A DNA stretch of 64,000 nt from Dorea sp. AF36-15AT (GTDB taxonomy: Bacteria > Bacillota > Clostridia > Lachnospirales > Lachnospiraceae), in contig NZ_QUDV01000010.1 of the NCBI RefSeq assembly GCF_003477705.1, forward strand, positions 49,245-113,244, read 5' to 3'. The translations under genes were made by a program, and so were the position numbers. This document shows positions 17,677-26,551 of the stretch, one piece after another; within the stretch, counting starts at the first letter, position 1; every line of letters begins with the position of its first letter. The notes under the pieces are model-generated. The model was not told the origin of the DNA and did not search any database. It saw only the letters and a list, made by a program, of their open reading frames with translations.

Positions 17677-18757
17677 TTTCTTCCCCGTTATAATCCATCA
17701 CCTCTACAATCTCCAGAAGCTTTCTGCTTTTATCCCAAAGTCTTCCAATATGAATAATGATATCTATCGCCGATGCAATCTGTCTCTGAATAGCTGCCAG
17801 TGGTACGTCCATCCCCATAAGCACCATCGTTTCCAATCGCCTGAGCATGTCCTTTGGACTATCCGAATGCCCGGTACTCAAACTACCTTTATGTCCTGTT
17901 GACATCGCCTGCAGCATATCAATGGTCTCAGGTCCGCGGACTTCTCCGACAATGATGCGGTTAGGACGCATACGAAGTGCCGAGCGTATCAGCTCACGAA
18001 TCGTGATCTCGCCAATGCCTTCCACATTGGCATTCCGGGCTTCGAGCCGCACAAGATTCGGAACATCCAGTATCTGCAATTCTGCGTTGTCCTCGATCGT
18101 AATGAGACGTTCTTCCTTTGGAATATACTGAGAGAGTGCATTCAAAAGTGTCGTCTTACCGGAGCCGGTTCCTCCGCTGATAAATATGTTATATCCGGAC
18201 ACAACCAGTTTTTTCAGCACTCCTGCTACTTCCTCGCTCAGAGCCTCCAATTCTACCAGCCTGTCCATCGTAATCTGTTCTTTCGGAAACTTACGGATCG
18301 TAACTACCGGTCCATTCAACGCCACCGGATACAGCACCACATTAACACGCGAGCCGTCAGCAAGTCTGGTATCTACGATCGGCGATGCCTCATTTACCAG
18401 ACGGTTCGTCCCAGCCACAATCTGCTGAATCACATCATCCAGTTTGTCCCGAGATACAAAATGCCTGTCCGTCAAATACAGCCGTCCATGCTTTTCTACA
18501 AATATATTCTGCACTCCATTGATCATAACCTCTGTAATCTCATCATCCTCAATCAACTCCTGCAGCAAATCCAACTTGCGAAACGCATTGAAAAGCTCCT
18601 TCCCAAGTCTTGCCTTTTCTTCCAACGGAATATATTCCACCGCACTTTCTTCTTCCAGCACACAAAATATCAGTTCCTGTAATTCTTCATCCTCTACTTC
18701 ACGAGACAGATCCAGCCGCCCCAGTATTTTTGTTTTTAATGCTTCTTCTGACGTCAC
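17546..18757 (-). CDS. cpaF: Tad pilus assembly ATPase CpaF/TadA
   Basis: The 403-residue secretion ATPase has the Walker A GGTGSGKT at residues 195-202, the Asp box around ITIEDNAELQ, a Walker B-like RIIVGEVRGPE, and a His box STGHKGSLSTGHSD. The N-terminal region EITEVMINGVQNIFVE is the usual all-alpha/N1 part. It powers pilin polymerisation in the cytoplasm. Motifs are complete, so it should be active, unlike the CpaE-like protein upstream. Confidence 0.93.
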   Translation of the reverse strand: MTSEEALKTKILGRLDLSREVEDEELQELIFCVLEEESAVEYIPLEEKARLGKELFNAFRKLDLLQELIEDDEITEVMINGVQNIFVEKHGRLYLTDRHFVSRDKLDDVIQQIVAGTNRLVNEASPIVDTRLADGSRVNVVLYPVALNGPVVTIRKFPKEQITMDRLVELEALSEEVAGVLKKLVVSGYNIFISGGTGSGKTTLLNALSQYIPKEERLITIEDNAELQILDVPNLVRLEARNANVEGIGEITIRELIRSALRMRPNRIIVGEVRGPETIDMLQAMSTGHKGSLSTGHSDSPKDMLRRLETMVLMGMDVPLAAIQRQIASAIDIIIHIGRLWDKSRKLLEIVEVMDYNGEEIDTRILYQFEETGREHGRIAGKWKKVQDLANTEKLFSAGYQTL

Positions 18758-19661
18758 AGCGAATCATCCTTTCCCATAAACTGCCGTACCCATGTCGGCA
18801 AAGTGTTTCCTCGTACTGACAGAGCTTGGAAACAGCCAACCTGTCTCCGGAAGTCATCATATAGACCTGGTCACAACTTTGTAAAATGTCAAAGATTCCC
18901 TGAATACAGTCACCTATATCCAGAATCAACACATCGTAAATACTTCGTTCCAATATTTCCCGAAGCAGCCATAGCCATTCCTCTGTTGTCACTGTTTTCA
19001 GATCCTCTGGGTATGTCACCGGAGGAATATAATCCATCCCAGACATCTGCTGTACCAACGTAGTTATTAAGAGTCCCGGATTACCGGTCTCCTGTTTTGC
19101 ATAATACAAAAGCATCGACAGATTCCTTTCCTTTTCGTCTGCAAAATGACCACCTATTCCGGCATATGGTTCCATATTCAGATACAGAACATTCGATTTC
19201 TTCGCAAGCTGTATACCATTCTTAATCGCCTGTGAGGTCTGTCCCAGTCTACGTATCGGACTATAATATCCGATCAGCTGACCTCTGTTCTTTTTTCTCA
19301 CAGCCCACAGATCTCCCATTCCACTCGCAGTCAATCCATCAACCAGACAGGTATAGATGGCATCTGCTGACTGATAACGGTAGATCCGGGGCTTATGATC
19401 CGGAGGTGCACTTGTCTCAAAGACCGACAGATACATCACTTCCTGGATTGAATCCAATACTCCTTCCGTGAATTTCATATTTTCATCTGCCAGCAGAATA
19501 TCAATCTTCGTATCCCGCCTCATTGACAGTACCTGCTCCGGGCTCTCACAGATCTTTACCTGTAATGACAGGTCTCTTTTCCCGCCAAGGTACTCGGCAA
19601 GACGAGCAGCATATTCCGTTTCTGCATCGCAAATGACTAAATTTTTTCCACTCACCATCAT
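18699..19661 (-). CDS. CpaE/TadZ-like protein with degenerate P-loop
   Basis: The 320-residue protein has a receiver-like N-terminal domain (LVICDAETEYAARLAEYL, ILLADE) and a MinD/ParA-like C-terminal domain (DVLILDIGD, VYMMTSGD). The deviant Walker A expected as GGVGKT reads RRLGQTS (residues 137-143), so the P-loop lysine is Gln. CpaE/TadZ localises the pilus machine at the membrane. This copy probably cannot hydrolyse ATP in the normal way. It is the first gene of the pilus operon, after AAGGAGG. Confidence 0.75.
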   Translation of the reverse strand: MMVSGKNLVICDAETEYAARLAEYLGGKRDLSLQVKICESPEQVLSMRRDTKIDILLADENMKFTEGVLDSIQEVMYLSVFETSAPPDHKPRIYRYQSADAIYTCLVDGLTASGMGDLWAVRKKNRGQLIGYYSPIRRLGQTSQAIKNGIQLAKKSNVLYLNMEPYAGIGGHFADEKERNLSMLLYYAKQETGNPGLLITTLVQQMSGMDYIPPVTYPEDLKTVTTEEWLWLLREILERSIYDVLILDIGDCIQGIFDILQSCDQVYMMTSGDRLAVSKLCQYEETLCRHGYGSLWERMIRCDVRRSIKNKNTGAAGSVS

Positions 19662-19819
19662 CCTCCCTCCTTAAATTAATTTACATAAAACATTTCTGCT
19701 TAGTCTTTTCCTCCTTCTGTACTTTTCCATTTTTCAGTTACTTCTGTTTTGATTTCTGATCGACCTGATCAGATCACGAAACATAATCAGATTTTTCAAC
19801 TAGATTCAACAACTCAGAT

Positions 19820-19838
19820 ACAAGTTTATGTAACTTGT
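19820..19838. promoter_or_regulatory. inverted repeat just downstream of the pilus operon promoter
   Basis: ACAAGTT and AACTTGT form a perfect 7-bp inverted repeat with a 5-bp centre, 8 bases beyond the -10 element on the minus strand. This is a likely operator position, but it could also be an mRNA 5' hairpin. Confidence 0.5.
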
Positions 19839-19845
19839 AAGATGT

Positions 19846-19874
19846 ATTATATTCTTACTTTTCGCAAAAGTCCA
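19846..19874 (-). promoter_or_regulatory. promoter for the Tad pilus operon
   Basis: On the minus strand TGGACT (19869-19874) and TATAAT (19846-19851) are 17 bases apart. The expected start point is near 19839, leaving a leader of about 180 bases before the CpaE-like gene. No other promoter of this quality is seen in the 250-bp gap. Confidence 0.65.
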
Positions 19875-19910
19875 CCACTTTTTTAAGAATATGTAAACAT
19901 TGTATATTTT

Positions 19911-20120
19911 TCACAAAATGTGATATACAGAAATACCATAAAGCAACGCAACCCCAGGAATTCCAAGGGTTCCGCTTGTCAAAAAGCTAAATAGATTCAT
20001 TCCAACCGCAACATTTATCCCCTGATAAGCAAGAAATTCATTTACAAAGAAAATCATACATACACCGACAAATGCGCGCACAAAAAAGTTTACGATAAAT
20101 CCCGGACGTTTTTCAGACAT
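19911..20120 (-). CDS. bofA: pro-sigma-K processing inhibitor BofA family protein
   Basis: The 69-residue membrane protein has two hydrophobic segments and the BofA block GINVAVGMNLFSFLTSGTLGIPGVALLYGI. In B. subtilis BofA holds the SpoIVFB protease inactive in the outer forespore membrane. Clostridia often keep bofA even without the full pathway. It supports a spore-forming host. Confidence 0.85.
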   Translation of the reverse strand: MSEKRPGFIVNFFVRAFVGVCMIFFVNEFLAYQGINVAVGMNLFSFLTSGTLGIPGVALLYGISVYHIL

Positions 20121-20165
20121 ATATCCTTCTCCATTTCTGTTTTTATTACAGATATATGCTTCCCA

Positions 20166-20201
20166 TACAAAAAAAAGAATGCATCCGCAGACACATTCTT
20201 T
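20166..20201 (-). terminator. terminator after the dCMP deaminase gene
   Basis: AAAGAATG and CATTCTTT pair around a 12-base loop; on the minus strand the stem is followed by a T run (20166-20176). It separates the deaminase gene from bofA. Confidence 0.65.
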
Positions 20202-20221
20202 CTATCACGTTCATTATTTAC

Positions 20222-20710
20222 TTATAATTCTATCTCAATCTTTCTTCCCGACCGCTGATACTGATGATACTTCACTCCCGCCGCATCAAACATCATCATA
20301 GACGCCTGCACCCTGCTGCTGCCATCGTATTTGTTGCAGTCATAAATGACCTCTTTAATTCCGCTCTGAATAATTGCCTTGGCACATTCATTGCAAGGGA
20401 ACAGAGATACATATAATTTCGAGCCTTCCAGACTTCCGCCACGATAATTCAGTATTGCATTCAATTCACTGTGCACTGTGTAGAAATACTTGGTCTTTAG
20501 ATCATCTTCCCCTTCCCTGACCCATGGAAACATGTCATCAGAACAACCTATCGGGAATCCGTTATAGCCCATAGATAAAATCTTATTATCCTGACTGACA
20601 ATACAGCATCCCACCTGTGTATTCGGATCTTTCGAACGACTGGCCGACAGCTTGGCAACTCCCATAAAGTACTCATCCCAGCTGATATAGTCTTCTCTTT
20701 TTGTACTCAT
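20222..20710 (-). CDS. comEB: dCMP deaminase (ComEB-like)
   Basis: The 162-residue zinc deaminase has HSE (H80, E82) and PCNEC (C106, C109), the zinc and proton-shuttle residues. The N-terminal LSASRSKDPNTQVGC matches dCMP deaminases. It turns dCMP into dUMP for thymidylate synthesis. The name comEB comes from its place in the B. subtilis competence operon; no competence genes lie here. Confidence 0.9.
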   Translation of the reverse strand: MSTKREDYISWDEYFMGVAKLSASRSKDPNTQVGCCIVSQDNKILSMGYNGFPIGCSDDMFPWVREGEDDLKTKYFYTVHSELNAILNYRGGSLEGSKLYVSLFPCNECAKAIIQSGIKEVIYDCNKYDGSSRVQASMMMFDAAGVKYHQYQRSGRKIEIEL

Positions 20711-20760
20711 TACGCACCTCCGTTATCTCTATGTTATCTATAATTTCCTCTATACAGGCT

Positions 20761-21810
20761 CTATACATGAATTACCTGATGACCTGCCGCCTTCAACAGC
20801 CGGTTCATGATCGCGCTTCCAATGCCTTCTTCCTGAAATGCTTCACTATATATCACATTGACTCCGTCTGAATCAAATTCACGCAGAACGCCGAACAGAC
20901 CTGCCGCTATCGTGCGTTCATCCGCCCTCGTTCCAATACACTTAACATCGCCTGCCAGATATTGTTCCATCGTCTCAGCCGTCGCGATAATCCCCGCCCG
21001 CATTCCATTTGCTACATGTTCTGCTGTCCGTTCATTAATATAGTTTACCACTGCGTCTGTGTCACCCTCTACAACCGTAAGCTGTGCCTTTGGTGCATAA
21101 TGACGATACTTCATACCCGGAGCTTTTGGTACTTCTTTACTGTCCGGCTTGATCAATGTATGATCTACTGCAACCGTTCCAACTACACCCTCAAACATTT
21201 CTTTGGTAATTGCTCCCGGTCTCAAAATCATCGGTGGATCTACCGTCACATCCAGAATCGAAGATTCCACTCCGATATCCACCGGTCCACCATCCACGAT
21301 CATATCAATCTTACCAGTCAGATCTTCTTCCACATGCTGTGCAGTCGTCGGGCTCGGTCTTCCTGAAGTATTAGCACTTGGTGCGGAAATGTATCCACCG
21401 CCAGCCAATATGAGATCTCTCGCTATCGGATGGTCTGGCATACGAACCGCCACGGTATCCAGTCCACCGGTTGTTCCATGCGGCACCAGGTCACTCTTCT
21501 GAAATATCATCGTAAGCGGTCCCGGCCAGTACTTCTCTGCTACTTTTTTCGCTGCTTCCGGAATCTCTGTCACGATCTTCGGCAGATCCTTCATATCTGC
21601 AATATGCACGATCAGCGGATTGTCTGATGGTCTTCCTTTTGCGGCATAAGTCTTCATAGCAGCCTCTTCATCCAACGCATTGGCGCCCAGTCCATATACT
21701 GTCTCTGTCGGAAATGCAACAAGTCCGCCTTTTTTCAAAATATCTCCGGCCTGGCAAATGATATCTGCTTCCGGATGTTCTTTATTTACTTTCTTAATTA
21801 TTGTCTTCAT
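20761..21810 (-). CDS. ywlC: L-threonylcarbamoyladenylate synthase (Sua5/YwlC type)
   Basis: The 349-residue protein has the YrdC-type domain with FPTETVYGLGANA, KGRPSDNPL and SAPSANTSGRPSPT, then a linker with APGMKYRHYAPKAQL and the C-terminal Sua5 domain. It makes threonylcarbamoyl-AMP from threonine, bicarbonate and ATP for the t6A37 modification of tRNA. Length is that of the two-domain Sua5 form rather than short TsaC. Confidence 0.93.
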   Translation of the reverse strand: MKTIIKKVNKEHPEADIICQAGDILKKGGLVAFPTETVYGLGANALDEEAAMKTYAAKGRPSDNPLIVHIADMKDLPKIVTEIPEAAKKVAEKYWPGPLTMIFQKSDLVPHGTTGGLDTVAVRMPDHPIARDLILAGGGYISAPSANTSGRPSPTTAQHVEEDLTGKIDMIVDGGPVDIGVESSILDVTVDPPMILRPGAITKEMFEGVVGTVAVDHTLIKPDSKEVPKAPGMKYRHYAPKAQLTVVEGDTDAVVNYINERTAEHVANGMRAGIIATAETMEQYLAGDVKCIGTRADERTIAAGLFGVLREFDSDGVNVIYSEAFQEEGIGSAIMNRLLKAAGHQVIHV

Positions 21811-21854
21811 TCGTTTCTCTCGCTTTCTTAACCCTCAGTATAACACGCTTTTTT

Positions 21855-22538
21855 TTATTTTTCCATATAAGCCTTTATTCCTGCCACAATCGCTTCTGCG
21901 ACTTTTTTTTGATACTCCTCCTGCTTTAATAAACCAGCCTCTTCTGTGTTGGTTAAGAATCCACACTCTACAATAATTGTAGGACTTTCCGTTCGTTTCA
22001 GCAGATAATATGTATCATTTGCTTTCGCCTTTCTATGATTCGTATCATCCAATACCAGCAAAGATTCCTGCATGATTTCTGCTGCCTTCTTTCCTTCCCC
22101 TGAATGCGTATAATAAAACACCTGTGCTCCTTTAATCTCTTCCTGTGGATAGCTGTTCTGATGAATGCTGACCGTCAGCAATGGTTTCTCTTTGTTAATC
22201 TGCTCTACTCTCATTTTCATATCACCGATTTTAGTTTTTTCTCCACTATCTTCTGACAGCATCTCATCCTTTTCTCTGGTCATTACAACTTCAATTTTTT
22301 CCTTTTTCAATAACTCTTCCACATATTGCGCGATTGCCAGGTTCACTTCCTTTTCTTCCAATCCATTAATTCCGATCTTTCCGGGATCAGAACCCCCATG
22401 CCCGGCATCCACAACCACTTTATTTCCAGCGACATCTTTTACGTTGTCACTCGCCGCATATCTACTTACTTTTCTGCTGGCAAATATCAGCCCAGCTAAC
22501 AATAACACTGTAATCACCAATTCTATTTTCTGACGCAA
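21855..22538 (-). CDS. cwlD: N-acetylmuramoyl-L-alanine amidase, CwlD-like
   Basis: The 227-residue protein has an N-terminal signal anchor (about residues 5-22) and an Amidase_3 domain with VVDAGHGGSDPG (zinc His47), GLEEKEVN (zinc Glu), VSIHQNS (zinc His) and VECGFLTN (catalytic Glu). CwlD helps make muramic lactam in the spore cortex. The short single-domain form and the spore genes nearby support this role, but a vegetative amidase is possible. Confidence 0.82.
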   Translation of the reverse strand: MRQKIELVITVLLLAGLIFASRKVSRYAASDNVKDVAGNKVVVDAGHGGSDPGKIGINGLEEKEVNLAIAQYVEELLKKEKIEVVMTREKDEMLSEDSGEKTKIGDMKMRVEQINKEKPLLTVSIHQNSYPQEEIKGAQVFYYTHSGEGKKAAEIMQESLLVLDDTNHRKAKANDTYYLLKRTESPTIIVECGFLTNTEEAGLLKQEEYQKKVAEAIVAGIKAYMEK

Positions 22539-22616
22539 AAAAATATCCTCCGATGGCTTATATCAATTAAATATATGCCTCTCGGAGGATATCTATTCAT
22601 TTCCACTTACCTGTTA

Positions 22617-22647
22617 ATATCAGACCTTACTTTCTTAGCTCTGATAT
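22617..22647 (-). terminator. hairpin at the end of the GH18 gene
   Basis: ATATCAGA (22617-22624) and TCTGATAT (22640-22647) pair perfectly; the first base of the far arm is the last base of the stop codon. The T tract is weak, so termination is likely but not certain. Confidence 0.45.
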
Positions 22648-24443
22648 CAGTTCACATACTTAAGGATTACATCCCAGATATCAGATGTCTCCTGTCCCAG
22701 ACGCCATGCGGCCGAACCCGCCAGATTGTAATCTTTGATAAGCTGCAGCTTAGGTGCCAGCGATTCCGCATCTTCCAGCCATACTTCATAGGTACTTCCG
22801 TCGGCTTCCCAGGTCGCATAATTCTGTTTGGTCTTATCATCCCATTCAACAGTGACGCCAGCCTGCTCTACTACGGTCTGTGCTTCTGCCATACCGTACG
22901 CTGTACTTTCTACATTCATAGTATAGTCTTCATTATCCGTCCCTTTTGCTTTTGCCAGTTCCGCATCGGTCTTCGGCGTCTCTTTCCACACTCTCGTAAA
23001 GAATGGGATACCACTGATCACCTTCTCTGACGGAACTTCTTTGACCGTCTGTTCTACACCATTTTTCACATAATCATAAGATGCCACAGATCCTGCTTCC
23101 GGTGAGCCGCCATAATGCTCATCATATCCCATGATGACTACATAGTCTGCAAATACACCCTGCTCTTTTCTGTGATACTGCTGATTATATGCCTGTGGTA
23201 CATAGTTATCCACAGAGAGTACCAGTCCATTCTGACGGCACTTTACAGACAATTCGCGAATAAACTGAATGTAATGTTCACCGCACTCCTCTGAAATCTT
23301 CTCAAAATCTACATTAATACCATCAATGCCCGTCGACAACGCTGTTGAGATAATCTGATTAATGAGATTCGTTCTGCTTGACGTATGGCTGAGCAGTTCA
23401 TAGGATTCATCATAAGAATTAATGCCTCCGTCAAAATCACGGATTGCCGCCCATACTTCAATATTAGCCTGATGTGCATAGTTCACAACTTCTGTACTGG
23501 CAATAGATTCCAGATCACCATCTGTATCTGCCACATGGAACCATGTCGGTGATAATGTAGTAAGTCCTTTTGTCTGTGCGATCAACTGCAGAATGCCGCT
23601 GTTAGCATCGGTATTCGTCACATTGCTCCAGGCCATATTAATCGTATAATCTTTGGAAATATTCGTATATTCCGGCTCTTTAAAGTCTCTGGAAATCTTT
23701 TCTTTCGTAACATCCTTCAATGATCTCTTGGCAATATAGCCGATAAATCCATCTTCTGTACGAACTTTCTTCCAGTCACCTTCGTCCTCGATCACGCGTA
23801 CCTTGTCGTTCTTCTTTACTTCTGTAAGAATCGGGCTCTTCACACCACCCTGATACCGTACCTGTGTGTCACGTTTTACCTGAGCCACATCAACACTTCC
23901 AGTCTCGGTATTCACCATTACACGACTCGGCTTATCGTATACTTCAAAATCCATATTCGTATACTGCTTAACAAAATCAAGTGCAATATAAGCTGTACTT
24001 CCTTCAGTCTTTACAATGACATACTCTTCGCTGTTCTTCTCTTTTCCAACAGAATAATCCTTGCTTCCCACGCCAACAGATACTACTCCATTCGGCAATG
24101 TATACAGCAACGTATTCTCATTCGGATCCCAGTAGAATCTTTCATTGATATAATCCCGTACGACGGAATATTCCACATACGTCTTACCGTCCGTAATCAT
24201 CCCTTTCGGATCTATGATCTGATTATTCACAACAATAGCAAGCTGATTATCATTTTCAACCCCATAATATTTATTCAAATCAGCAGTCTCTTTCGATGGT
24301 CCATACTTCTTCCATAATAAAAGCGCTGCAATAGTACCTACTATTAATATGATCAGAATAATCATCTTCAGTAACAGATTACGCTTACGTCTACGGCGTG
24401 TCTGTCTCCTTCCCCGTCGTCGTCTTCTTCTCCTCTGATCCAT
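22647..24443 (-). CDS. membrane-anchored GH18 glycosidase with SH3 domain
   Basis: The 598-residue protein begins with an extreme Arg/Lys tail (residues 4-22) and one membrane helix (24-44). Then come a copper-amine-oxidase-N-like domain (about 60-180), a bacterial SH3 domain (about 190-245) and a GH18 barrel (about 265-598). The catalytic motif reads DGINVDFE with the acid at E381. It resembles YaaH/YdhD-type spore peptidoglycan glycosidases, which act on cortex muropeptides. Transport or spore-coat location is inferred. The poly-Arg start is notable. Confidence 0.85.
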   Translation of the reverse strand: MDQRRRRRRRGRRQTRRRRKRNLLLKMIILIILIVGTIAALLLWKKYGPSKETADLNKYYGVENDNQLAIVVNNQIIDPKGMITDGKTYVEYSVVRDYINERFYWDPNENTLLYTLPNGVVSVGVGSKDYSVGKEKNSEEYVIVKTEGSTAYIALDFVKQYTNMDFEVYDKPSRVMVNTETGSVDVAQVKRDTQVRYQGGVKSPILTEVKKNDKVRVIEDEGDWKKVRTEDGFIGYIAKRSLKDVTKEKISRDFKEPEYTNISKDYTINMAWSNVTNTDANSGILQLIAQTKGLTTLSPTWFHVADTDGDLESIASTEVVNYAHQANIEVWAAIRDFDGGINSYDESYELLSHTSSRTNLINQIISTALSTGIDGINVDFEKISEECGEHYIQFIRELSVKCRQNGLVLSVDNYVPQAYNQQYHRKEQGVFADYVVIMGYDEHYGGSPEAGSVASYDYVKNGVEQTVKEVPSEKVISGIPFFTRVWKETPKTDAELAKAKGTDNEDYTMNVESTAYGMAEAQTVVEQAGVTVEWDDKTKQNYATWEADGSTYEVWLEDAESLAPKLQLIKDYNLAGSAAWRLGQETSDIWDVILKYVN

Positions 24444-24536
24444 AATCTACCTCCCTGTTATCTTTTTTCATTATACCAACAAAAAACCGGAGCGTCATTA
24501 TATATTTCGACATTTTATGAATTAGTTAGAGGGTAT

Positions 24537-24761
24537 TTACGTTTCCTTATTAGTAATCTGATGAAAATACAACTCTTTAATGTCACCATTTTCATTAAGC
24601 ACATAATCCCGCATATATCCCGTATTTTCCCGCAGCATATGTGCGCGCACGATCTGTGTCGGACTTGCCGGGCTTCCTTCCATTTCCATATAGACTCCCT
24701 GCTTCTCATATTGATACAGTTCATTGAAAAGCTTCTGATATTCTTTTTCTTCTGATGTCAT
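24537..24761 (-). CDS. small protein of unknown function
   Basis: A 74-residue protein from the ATG at 24761, which has GGGAGG upstream. It is charged and soluble, starting MTSEEKEYQKLFNELYQYEKQG and containing MEGSPASPTQIVRAHMLREN. I do not recognise a family. Codon use and ribosome-binding site suggest it is real. Confidence 0.6.
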   Translation of the reverse strand: MTSEEKEYQKLFNELYQYEKQGVYMEMEGSPASPTQIVRAHMLRENTGYMRDYVLNENGDIKELYFHQITNKET

Positions 24762-25042
24762 GGGTTCCTCCCTCAATGCATCAACTCCCAGCGCAGGACT
24801 ACGTATAAATAAATGACCGGATGTGCATTGTGATATATTGCCGGTACAGAAAATACGATACACTGCATATAATATTATTAGGCATGGATATGTTGTTGAA
24901 AAATCTCTGATGTTTTTGAAAATTCGAATACTGATTATAATCTGATTTGTTGAAAGTACTCCTGTCTGGGAATACTATTTTCTGTACGGCTATTATAAAT
25001 GATTTCTTATGTCTACGCAAGACTATTTTTAGATTTATTTTA
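24762..25042. other. AT-rich intergenic stretch
   Basis: About 280 bases without a supported gene. Both strands contain only short or AT-biased frames. It separates the small protein from the divergent mecA promoter. I see no repeat or strong hairpin here. Confidence 0.6.
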
Positions 25043-25072
25043 TTGAACATTTATAATTTCCTATGCTATACT
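25043..25072 (+). promoter_or_regulatory. promoter for mecA
   Basis: TTGAAC (25043-25048), an 18-base spacer and TATACT (25067-25072) with TG two bases before the -10 element. The start codon is 20 bases further on. Confidence 0.65.
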
Positions 25073-25092
25073 GTCTAAAAGGAAGTGATAAT

Positions 25093-25824
25093 ATGAAAAT
25101 TGAAAAGATTAACGACAACCAGATACGCTGTACTTTAACAAGAGCAGATCTGGCCGACAGACAGCTTAAGCTGAGTGAACTGGCATACGGTTCAGAAAAA
25201 GCAAAATCACTTTTCCATGATATGATGCAGCAGGCAGCTCACGAGTGCGGTTTTGAAGCAGAAGATATTCCGCTGATGATTGAAGCAATTCCAGCTTCCG
25301 CCGATTCGATTGTGCTGATAATTACTAAAGTGGAAGATCCCGAAGAGCTGGATACCAGATTTTCCAGATTTTCACCAGCCGGTGGCGATTGGGATTCCAA
25401 ACGAGACGGCATTTCTCCGAAACTTGACGGCGCAGAGGATTTATTGAATCTTCTTGGAAAAGTAAAAGAAAGCATCTCTGCTGTACCTGGACAGGAGCAG
25501 GCCACACCGGATAAGGCAGATAAGAAGCCTTCCGATCTGCGACTGTTCTCATTTGGTACAATGGACAGTGCGATTTATGCGTCTCAGCTCCTTAGTAAGA
25601 TGTACCACGGTTCGAACACTTTATATAAAGACACAGATGCAGATATGTTCATTCTGGCATTGACCCAGTCTGATCATACATCAAAAGATTTTAACAGAAT
25701 CTGCAATATGCTGTCCGAATATGGTTCTCAGGAGAATTCCTCCGGAGCAACTCTTGCATATCTGGAAGAGCATTGCGATATTATTCTCGCAGCCGACGCT
25801 GTTCAACAGCTTGCACAAATCTAA
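25093..25824 (+). CDS. mecA: adaptor protein MecA
   Basis: The 243-residue product starts at the ATG with GGAAG upstream and reads MKIEKINDNQIRCTLTRADL, the MecA N-terminal substrate-recognition domain. A linker of charged residues leads to a C-terminal domain (LRLFSFGTMDSAIYASQLL) that binds ClpC. MecA delivers unfolded or regulatory proteins to ClpCP. It has its own promoter and terminator. Confidence 0.92.
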   Translation: MKIEKINDNQIRCTLTRADLADRQLKLSELAYGSEKAKSLFHDMMQQAAHECGFEAEDIPLMIEAIPASADSIVLIITKVEDPEELDTRFSRFSPAGGDWDSKRDGISPKLDGAEDLLNLLGKVKESISAVPGQEQATPDKADKKPSDLRLFSFGTMDSAIYASQLLSKMYHGSNTLYKDTDADMFILALTQSDHTSKDFNRICNMLSEYGSQENSSGATLAYLEEHCDIILAADAVQQLAQI

Positions 25825-25830
25825 TTATAA

Positions 25831-25862
25831 AAAACCGGAAGTCCATATGGGCTTCCGGTTTT
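25831..25862 (+). terminator. terminator after mecA
   Basis: AAACCGGAAG and CTTCCGGTTT form a perfect stem around a 12-base centre, followed by T residues; it starts 7 bases after the stop codon and can also serve the convergent DUF1858 gene. Confidence 0.88.
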
Positions 25863-25895
25863 AATTATGCTTTTCTACATATATATTTTTATATA

Positions 25896-26108
25896 CTATG
25901 CATTCAGAATAGCATTTAGTTTCTCTGTCAGAAGATCTGCGTCAATGCCATGCACCATAGCTGCTTCCTCAATAGACTCTCCCTGAGAAGATGGGCATCC
26001 GATACAATGCATTCCAATCTCCATAAGAGCTCTTGCAACATCTTCAATCTTATCTCCACTGGTCATTAATAATTCGCCAATTGTAGTCTCCTTATTAACC
26101 TGTGCCAT
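25896..26108 (-). CDS. DUF1858 domain protein
   Basis: The 70-residue protein starts at the ATG at 26108 (AGGAGG upstream) and carries the DUF1858 pattern: TIGELL near the start, MEIGMHCIGCPSS with a CxxC, and GIDADLLTEKLN at the end. Such proteins are common in anaerobes; the CIGC pair suggests a thiol or cluster role. No function is established. Confidence 0.88.
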   Translation of the reverse strand: MAQVNKETTIGELLMTSGDKIEDVARALMEIGMHCIGCPSSQGESIEEAAMVHGIDADLLTEKLNAILNA

Positions 26109-26513
26109 GCTATCGCCTCCTTTATCATTTCTGTAAGCATTCCTTATTATATCCGCTTTTTCCCATTGTGTAAACATTTAAAAGCCGTTTCTTTATAAAA
26201 TTTGACTATTCAAATGTCAAGATACATTTCTCTTTTTTTCGACATTGTTCAAATTTTATTATATCTCCACAAAACACTCGTTCTTTTGTTTTCGTCGAGT
26301 AATCAACCAAAATCGCACATTTTAATGTTGATAATGTTGATAAGTGATGATAAAGTACGGTTTTTTCACGGATTTTCTATTTTTTAATGTTGATAACTTT
26401 CCAAACTAATGATGACAATTTTTTACAACTTTTTCCACTTTTGTACATTTTTGTGTATTTTGTACATTTCCGCTTTTCTGATACCATTACATAATAGTAT
26501 ACCCTTGTTACAT
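26109..26513. other. AT-rich gap with three DnaA-box-like 9-mers
   Basis: About 400 bases without a gene, rich in pyrimidine tracts. TGTTGATAA occurs at 26326-26334, 26335-26343 (directly abutting) and 26388-26396. Its complement TTATCAACA differs by one base from the DnaA box TTATCCACA. Otherwise I see no structure apart from the terminator at the right end. Confidence 0.45.
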
Positions 26514-26546
26514 AAAAAAAGTGTGCAAAACAGGCACACTTTTTTC
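26514..26546 (-). terminator. terminator after the NlpC/P60 gene
   Basis: AAAAAAAGTGTGC and GCACACTTTTTTC pair around AAAACAG; a T run follows on the minus strand. It ends 5 bases from the stop codon. Confidence 0.88.
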
Positions 26547-26551
26547 ACATT

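Noticed and set aside
24799..25050. Minus-strand frame of 83 codons in the mecA upstream gap
   Set aside because: AT-biased composition, no ribosome-binding site, and it would overlap the mecA promoter.
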